Source: an uncultured Eubacteriales bacterium (lineage in GTDB: Bacteria; Bacillota_A; Clostridia; Oscillospirales; Oscillospiraceae). Taken from it: DNA of 14,808 nucleotides. The translations under genes were made by a program, and so were the position numbers. The stretch is taken from positions 1 to 14,808 of the forward strand of contig CATIYU010000072.1 in NCBI GenBank assembly GCA_949739085.1, in the 5' to 3' direction. Shown here piece by piece: positions 14,471 through 14,808 of this stretch. The notes under the pieces were generated by a model. That model searched no databases. It saw nothing but the letters and a program-made list of their open reading frames with translations, and was not told the DNA's origin. Position 1 is the first letter of the stretch; every line of letters begins with the position of its first letter.

Positions 14471-14768
14471 CCAACGGGCTCTACCATACTCGACCCCGTG
14501 GCGGTATTTCTTGGCGTTCTTGCTCCGCACATACACCACCAGCTGGAACGCTGCGCCGATGGCAAGGCCGATGCACAGGTCGAAAGGGTGGAGGCTGGGC
14601 ATGGGGGTTCCCCCACGCCGTCCCTATCGAGGTGAAGAATCCCAGCAGCTTCGTGGAGACGTCCGTCCCCGCCGCCATGCGCCACGCCTCCCCGATGTTG
14701 GTGCAGAACAGCCCGATCACCACATAGGGGATGTTCAGGATGATGAGTTTCTTTGTTTTCTGGTTCAT
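14471..14768 (-). pseudogene. 5' fragment of a VirD4/TraG-type coupling protein gene, frameshifted and truncated
   Basis: VirD4 coupling proteins are membrane ATPases that deliver the relaxosome to the conjugation channel. The ATG at 14768 opens MNQKTKKLIILNIPYVVIGL, a first membrane segment, and continues to FFTSIGTAWGNP. The homology then shifts frame at a run of five Cs on the - strand (near 14605) into MPSLHPFDLCIGLAIGAAF, a second membrane segment, and on to KNAKKYRHGVEYGRARW, the conserved EYGSARWG region just before the ATPase domain. Removing one C would restore the frame. After ARW the similarity stops, so the whole Walker A/B ATPase part is gone and recombinase DNA follows. The N-terminal pattern is that of Firmicutes ICE proteins (CD1115-like family); I recognise it from memory. 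A functional protein is excluded. Confidence 0.75.
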
Positions 14769-14808
14769 CGCTCACGCTCCTGGTTCTTCTCCCGCACCTT
14801 GGAGGGGA
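14765..14808 (-). CDS. 3' end of the gene preceding virD4 (possibly PcfB/DUF3801 family), cut by the window edge
   Basis: The last codons read PSKVREKNQERER followed by TGA, which overlaps the virD4 ATG as ATGA. In Firmicutes conjugative elements the gene just before this VirD4 type is usually a PcfB-like protein with a charged C-terminus containing VRE. Only about 14 codons are visible, so the identification rests on position and is weak. Confidence 0.4.
   Translation of the reverse strand, partial: PSKVREKNQERER

Noticed and set aside
1..14808. CRISPR array or tandem repeats
   Set aside because: Reading through the window I saw no regularly spaced direct repeats; the only notable simple tract is C9 at 11049-11057.

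Overview
The window looks like chromosomal DNA from an anaerobic gut Firmicute, most likely a moderately GC-rich clostridium of the Oscillospiraceae kind. The reasons are inference from content: strong AGGAGG-type ribosome sites, a LicD-type phosphotransferase, tightly overlapping genes, a tRNA-Val with encoded CCA and a textbook sigma-A promoter, and next to it a piece of a Firmicutes-type conjugative element (VirD4/PcfB/tyrosine recombinase). No lipopolysaccharide core or lipid A gene is seen.

Positions 1-13201, all on the + strand, form one long surface-polysaccharide operon whose start lies left of the window. In order: 3' part of a class V aminotransferase (3-773), LicD-family transferase (806-1966), a 159-residue protein of unknown function (1971-2450), a glutamine-dependent asparagine-synthetase-like amidotransferase (2426-4357), a WbpA-type UDP-N-acetylglucosamine 6-dehydrogenase (4354-5667), a GT-B glycosyltransferase (5667-7070), a non-hydrolysing UDP-HexNAc(A) 2-epimerase (7067-8077), a radical SAM/SPASM protein (8131-9396), a fusion of a Gfo/Idh sugar dehydrogenase to a left-handed beta-helix acetyltransferase (9416-10993), a CatB/XAT-type acetyltransferase (11154-12032) and a DegT-type sugar aminotransferase (12032-13201). 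Several junctions are ATGA, GTGA or TGATG overlaps, so translation is probably coupled.

Taken together, the dehydrogenase, the dehydrogenase-acetyltransferase fusion, the aminotransferase and the 2-epimerase match the WbpA-B-E-D-I route from UDP-GlcNAc to UDP-2,3-diacetamido-2,3-dideoxy-mannuronic acid (or its gluco precursor if the epimerase acts elsewhere). The amidotransferase may convert a uronic acid to its amide, and LicD and the XAT protein probably decorate the glycan. Four proteins (LicD, the glycosyltransferase, the radical SAM protein and the XAT acetyltransferase) carry a similar N-terminal Rossmann-like domain in front of unrelated catalytic modules; three of them share a D-N-[ND]-x3-W-G motif. 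This recurrent domain and the radical SAM protein that carries it are the least explained parts of the system.

Positions 13202-13513 hold an operon-end hairpin, a perfect TTGACA-N17-TATAAT promoter, tRNA-Val(GAC) and a terminator. From 13514 to the right edge, on the - strand, lies a damaged mobile element: a tyrosine recombinase C-terminal region with all catalytic residues, out-of-frame recombinase sequence before it, a frameshifted 5' fragment of a VirD4 coupling-protein gene, and the last codons of the gene before virD4. It looks like an integrative conjugative element inserted beside the tRNA gene that lost its interior or rearranged.
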